Assembly (NCBI GenBank): GCA_003557605.1
Contig: PWNW01000165.1
Span: 1 to 8,741 of the forward strand
Reading direction: 5' to 3'
DNA: 8,741 nucleotides
Source of the DNA: Spirochaetaceae bacterium
GTDB lineage: Bacteria > Spirochaetota > Spirochaetia > PWKH01
The notes under the pieces were generated by a model. It made no database searches, was not told the origin of the DNA, and saw only the letters and a program-made list of their open reading frames with translations. Of this stretch, positions 6,024 through 8,741 are shown one piece after another. Made by a program: the position numbers and the translations under genes. Within the stretch, counting starts at the first letter, position 1. The number at the start of each line of letters is the position of its first letter.

Positions 6024-6211
6024 CACTGCCTATAGATAAAAAAGTAAAATATAGTGTATCAACTTTTCCGGAGAAACAGCCCTTCCAGGTACTTGGAATA
6101 ATTACTATTTATTATACAGTTATTTATTTTTCTTATCTGCATCAAAACATGAGCTGCTAAGTACCTCTAAGGGGGGTATGCTAAATTCAGCTGTGTATGC
6201 ATTTTTTTAAA
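6024..6211. other. AT-rich non-coding stretch upstream of the binding-protein promoter
   Basis: No gene is supported here on either strand. The stretch holds an 8-bp perfect inverted repeat, AGGTACTT (6087-6094) with AAGTACCT (6159-6166), enclosing a very AT-rich 64 bases. A GGGGGG run (6171-6176) and two GTATGC copies (6177 and 6196 onward) follow. It may be upstream control DNA; I recognise no riboswitch or RNA gene. Confidence 0.35.
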
Positions 6212-6240
6212 TTGACAGGCTAGTAAACCTGTGCAAAAAT
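6212..6240 (+). promoter_or_regulatory. Probable promoter of the sugar-binding protein gene, with an internal symmetric site
   Basis: TTGACA (6212-6217), a 17-base spacer and AAAAAT (6235-6240) preceded by TGC (extended -10 TG) form a plausible sigma-70 promoter, initiating near 6247. Within it, ACAGGCTAGTAAACCTGT (6215-6232) is a 5-8-5 inverted repeat lying between the two boxes, where a bound repressor would block polymerase. The -10 is weak, so activation or repression is expected. Confidence 0.5.
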
Positions 6241-6281
6241 GATAACAAGAAAACGGGATTATTGGAGTGTTTGTGTTATAT

Positions 6282-6315
6282 TATTAACATATGCGGAACA
6301 TCGCATATGTTGGTA
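6282..6315 (+). promoter_or_regulatory. Strong inverted repeat in the leader of the sugar-binding protein gene
   Basis: AACATATGCG (6286-6295) and CGCATATGTT (6302-6311) are perfectly complementary around a 6-base loop. Two G-U pairs and two A-T pairs extend the stem to about 14 bp. It ends eight bases before the Shine-Dalgarno site. It could be a dimeric operator in DNA or a 5' hairpin that stabilises the message or controls translation. Confidence 0.5.
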
Positions 6316-6322
6316 AAAGTAT

Positions 6323-6330
6323 AAGGAGGA
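6323..6330 (+). promoter_or_regulatory. Ribosome binding site deciding the binding-protein start
   Basis: AAGGAGGA, a near-perfect Shine-Dalgarno site, lies five bases before the ATG at 6336. The in-frame ATG at 6291 falls inside the inverted repeat and would bury the signal peptide behind 15 extra residues. Confidence 0.8.
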
Positions 6331-6335
6331 TTTAT

Positions 6336-7409
6336 ATGAAGGTACGTGTAGTGGTCTTCGCATTGGTGCTTCTGATGGCATTTGCAGCACCATGGGCAGC
6401 CGGGCAGAGGGAGACGGTTGAAGAAAAGCCGACAGTTGCTTTTATGAGCAACGGACCCTATGAATTCTGGGTGTATGCAGCAGCAGGTGTCCAGCTTGCA
6501 GGTGAAGAATTTGGCGTGAACGTTGAATTCTTTATGCCTCCAGGAGGGCTTCCTGAAGAGCAGGTACGGTTTATTGAAGCAATGCTGGCACGGGATGTTG
6601 CTGGTATCGGAATCAGTGTAACCGACCCGGACAATATGGCGCCGTTTCTCAATGAGGTTATTGACATGGGCGTTCCTCTGGTAACCTTTGACAGTGATGC
6701 ACCTGCAAGCAACAGGCTGACATTCATCGGAATGAGCAACTATGCTGCAGGCCGGACTGCAGGACGGGTGATCCGTGAAGCTATTCCTGACGGTGGAAAC
6801 TTCATCATCAGCGTCGGCCGGCTTGATGCGCAGAATGCAATTGAAAGACGCCAGGGAATTATTGATGAGCTCAACGGTGAACCTGATGCATTCTTCTATC
6901 CCGGAGTTATGACACCAGACAGATCCAACATTTCTATCGCAGGCGGCAAGTATACTCTTATTGATACGATCGTTGACGCCGGTGACCCGATTCGGGCTAA
7001 GTCAAATGCAGAAGATGCAATCCTCAGACACCGCGACAGGCTTGACCTGATGATCGGTCTCTGGTCTTACAGCACCCCCGCTATTATCAGTGCTGCACAG
7101 GATGCCGGCGCAATTGATGATTTTGTGATTGTTGCTTTTGACCAGGAAGAAGAGGTTCTTCAGGGAATTAAGGAAGGCTATGTATATGCCAGCATGGCCC
7201 AGGATCCATTTATGTATGGTTACAGAACAGTTGAAGTTCTTGCCAAGATTGCTAAGGGCCAGGACCCTGGAATTCCTGATGACAAGTTCATCGATGTTCC
7301 TGCTCCTGTGATTACCCAGGACAACATTGATGAAGTATGGGACATGTTCCGCCAGCAGCTTTCAGACGGTCGTGTTTTTCTTGATGCAATGGGAATTGAC
7401 CAGCCGTAG
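6336..7409 (+). CDS. Periplasmic sugar-binding protein of an ABC importer (RbsB-like, type I fold)
   Basis: A 357-residue exported solute-binding protein. Residues 1-23 form a signal peptide: Lys/Arg at the start, a hydrophobic core, then APWAAG before QRE. There is no lipobox cysteine. The mature part begins KPTVAFMSNGPYEFW and follows the ribose/galactose-binding pattern. ISVTDPDNMAPFLNEVIDMG (93-112), VPLVTFDSD (113-121), IGMSNYAAGRTAGRVI (131-146) and FVIVAFDQEEEVLQGIKEG (263-281) mark the two alternating domains and the hinge region. It delivers a sugar or polyol to the membrane permease. The start follows a near-perfect ribosome site. The ABC ATPase gene follows 207 bases later on the same strand; a permease gene is expected past the right edge. 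Family members bind monosaccharides, polyols or autoinducer-2; the ligand here is unknown. Confidence 0.92.
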   Translation: MKVRVVVFALVLLMAFAAPWAAGQRETVEEKPTVAFMSNGPYEFWVYAAAGVQLAGEEFGVNVEFFMPPGGLPEEQVRFIEAMLARDVAGIGISVTDPDNMAPFLNEVIDMGVPLVTFDSDAPASNRLTFIGMSNYAAGRTAGRVIREAIPDGGNFIISVGRLDAQNAIERRQGIIDELNGEPDAFFYPGVMTPDRSNISIAGGKYTLIDTIVDAGDPIRAKSNAEDAILRHRDRLDLMIGLWSYSTPAIISAAQDAGAIDDFVIVAFDQEEEVLQGIKEGYVYASMAQDPFMYGYRTVEVLAKIAKGQDPGIPDDKFIDVPAPVITQDNIDEVWDMFRQQLSDGRVFLDAMGIDQP

Positions 7410-7425
7410 TTAGTGTGACGAAAAT

Positions 7426-7465
7426 GGTATCGGCATTCGCGGTCCTGTACCGCGGATGCCGTACC
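7426..7465 (+). terminator. Intercistronic hairpin after the binding-protein gene (attenuator or mRNA stabiliser)
   Basis: The arms 7426-7443 and 7449-7465 pair nearly perfectly: GGTA, CGGCAT and CGCGGT match TACC, ATGCCG and ACCGCG, with one G-U pair and one bulged A around a CCTGT loop. No T-run follows directly, so full termination is unlikely. Hairpins here in ABC sugar operons protect the binding-protein message or cut downstream expression, giving more binding protein than ATPase. A second small hairpin, AGCAGG/CCTGCT, lies at 7481-7498. Confidence 0.65.
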
Positions 7466-7603
7466 GATTATGTAGTTTTGAGCAGGAAGTCACCTGCTGA
7501 AGATGTGTGAAATCAGCTTTCCTTGGGGGATTCTGATAAGACCTGCGATACTAAACAGATTTTGCATAGATGCCGCAGGACAACAGATCAGGGAAAAGAA
7601 CAT

Positions 7604-7609
7604 AAGGAG
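7604..7609 (+). promoter_or_regulatory. Ribosome binding site for the GTG start of the ABC ATPase
   Basis: AAGGAG lies seven bases before GTG at 7617. No ATG suits the N-terminus, so this site decides the start and includes the acidic extension in the protein. Confidence 0.7.
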
Positions 7610-7616
7610 CATCACT

Positions 7617-8741
7617 GTGTCAGATCAGTCTATCGTGAAAGAGGGTACTCCTGAGCAGGAAGAAAATATTTCTGCAGAAGCCGTACAGGCAGAAGCATCA
7701 CCGCAGGAATACCTCCTTGAAGCGCTTGCCATAGATAAAGTGTATCCAGGTGTGCATGCGCTGAAGGGAGTTGACCTGAAGGTTAAACGTGGAGAAGTGC
7801 TTGCGGTGGTTGGGGAGAACGGTGCAGGTAAAAGTACGCTGATGAAGATTCTGGCCGGAGTTGAAACGATGAGCAGCGGGACCATCATGCTGGAGGGCCA
7901 GGAAGTTCGTATCAATTCTGTTGACAGGGCGCTTGACCTCGGGATTACCCTAGTCCATCAGGAGCTGAATCTTTGTCCGAACCTGCCTATTGCTGACAAT
8001 ATTTTCCTTGGAAGGGAAAAAGTCGAAAAGAGAATCGGCTCACTGGAGAAAATTCTCAGGCTGGTTGACAGGAAAAAGAGTTATTCCGAGACGCAGCAGC
8101 TGCTGAAGACCGTTGGTCTGAAGAACTCTCCATCACAATTAGTGCGGGAACTGACCATCGGAACCCAGCAGCTGGTGGAAATTGCCAAGGCACTGTCGAT
8201 CAATGCCAAAGTGGTAATTTTTGACGAGCCTACAAGCAGTCTGTCTGAACCGGAAACTGAGCGGCTGTTTTCGGTTATCAATGATCTGAAGAAAAAGGGT
8301 GTGAGCATTATCTACATTTCACACCGCCTTGGAGAAGTGAAACATATTGCCGACAGAGTTCTCGTGCTTCGTGACGGAAATGTCAGCGGGGAACTGTCAG
8401 CTGAAAAGATAAACAAGGATGCATTGATCCGGCTGATGGTTGGACGGGACATTGAGAAGTTCTATGAAATCAAGCATGAAATTGGGGACAAGGTCCGTCT
8501 TGAGGTCCGTGATTTTATCGTTCCAAAGCAGCCGGGAAAACCCATCAATCTCAAGGTGAATGCCGGGGAAATCCTTGTTCTAGCAGGACTGGTCGGTGCC
8601 GGAAGGACTGAGTTCGCCCAGGCGCTTTACGGGATAGATCAGCTGTGGGCAGGAAAGATTTTTATTGACGGGAAGGAAGTAAGCATCGGCAATCCCATGG
8701 ATGCTATCCGCCTGGGCATGCTGCTGGTGCCTGAGGACCGG
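7617..8741 (+). CDS. Sugar ABC transporter ATP-binding protein with two ATPase domains (RbsA/MglA/XylG type), 3' end outside the window
   Basis: 375 codons are visible. The first nucleotide-binding domain has Walker A GENGAGKST (66-74), the Q-loop HQE (114-116), a signature LTIGTQQLVEIAKAL (179-193), Walker B VVIFDEPTSSL (199-209) and the switch His in SHR (235-237). The second domain starts near 292 with the degenerate Walker A GLVGAGRTE (324-332) typical of RbsA-type duplicated ATPases. The C-terminal portion of the second domain is off the window. The protein powers uptake of the sugar caught by the upstream binding protein at the inner membrane. GTG is chosen from its ribosome site. The oddity is an acidic, Gln/Ala/Glu-rich stretch of about 30 residues before the usual start near LLEALAIDKVYPGVHALKG; family members normally begin a few residues before this block. 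The signature has Thr where Gln is usual (IGTQQ). Confidence 0.93.
   Translation, partial: MSDQSIVKEGTPEQEENISAEAVQAEASPQEYLLEALAIDKVYPGVHALKGVDLKVKRGEVLAVVGENGAGKSTLMKILAGVETMSSGTIMLEGQEVRINSVDRALDLGITLVHQELNLCPNLPIADNIFLGREKVEKRIGSLEKILRLVDRKKSYSETQQLLKTVGLKNSPSQLVRELTIGTQQLVEIAKALSINAKVVIFDEPTSSLSEPETERLFSVINDLKKKGVSIIYISHRLGEVKHIADRVLVLRDGNVSGELSAEKINKDALIRLMVGRDIEKFYEIKHEIGDKVRLEVRDFIVPKQPGKPINLKVNAGEILVLAGLVGAGRTEFAQALYGIDQLWAGKIFIDGKEVSIGNPMDAIRLGMLLVPEDR

Noticed and set aside
6141..6210. Riboswitch in the gap before the transport genes
   Set aside because: Only scattered short complementary segments are present, with no recognisable conserved core, and it lies upstream of the predicted transcript start.
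6291..6335. Upstream ATG start for the sugar-binding protein
   Set aside because: It falls inside the inverted repeat, has no ribosome site, and would precede a proper signal peptide; ATG 6336 has AAGGAGGA.

Overview
This window looks like part of a bacterial carbohydrate or polyol utilisation locus. It carries a DeoR-type regulator, a set of catabolic enzymes and the start of a sugar ABC importer. Roughly balanced base composition, AT-rich gaps and strong Shine-Dalgarno sites indicate bacterial chromosome. The binding-protein export signal ends in Ala-Ala-Gly-Gln-Arg-Glu with no lipobox cysteine, a style I associate with sugar-binding proteins of free-living Spirochaetia. That assignment is an inference from a single signal; no rRNA or other phylogenetic marker is present.

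Layout. On the minus strand at the left edge lies the N-terminal 135 codons of a zinc-dependent medium-chain alcohol/polyol dehydrogenase (1-405), with its own near-consensus promoter. Next, also on the minus strand, is a DeoR/GlpR-family regulator (588-1403). A 303-bp divergent control region (1404-1706) separates it from the plus-strand enzymes: a class II ketose-bisphosphate-type aldolase (1707-2621), overlapping by ATGA with an FGGY carbohydrate kinase (2618 onward). The kinase reading frame is broken by one in-frame TGA at 3896-3898; the missing C-terminus continues in the same frame to 4117. A strong internal promoter then drives an RpiB/LacA-type sugar-phosphate isomerase (4215-4844) and a Gfo/Idh/MocA oxidoreductase (4864-5841). 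A good rho-independent terminator (5963-6023) closes that unit. After a regulatory gap of about 490 bp come a periplasmic sugar-binding protein (6336-7409), an intercistronic hairpin, and a duplicated-domain sugar ABC ATPase (7617 to beyond the right edge).

How the genes could work together (inference). The ABC system imports a sugar or polyol. The two dehydrogenases oxidise or reduce it, the FGGY kinase phosphorylates a ketose, the isomerase interconverts sugar phosphates, and the class II aldolase cleaves a ketose phosphate into triose-level products. The DeoR protein would sense a phosphorylated intermediate. The exact substrate cannot be read from the sequence.

The points most worth checking are the nonsense codon at a normally glycine position of the kinase, the promoter overlapping the kinase stop codon, several symmetric operator-like sites, and an unusual acidic N-terminal extension on the ABC ATPase. 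I found no CRISPR array, insertion sequence, RNA gene, phage gene or defence system. I do not claim a wholly new type of system; the novelty, if any, is the enzyme combination and its control.
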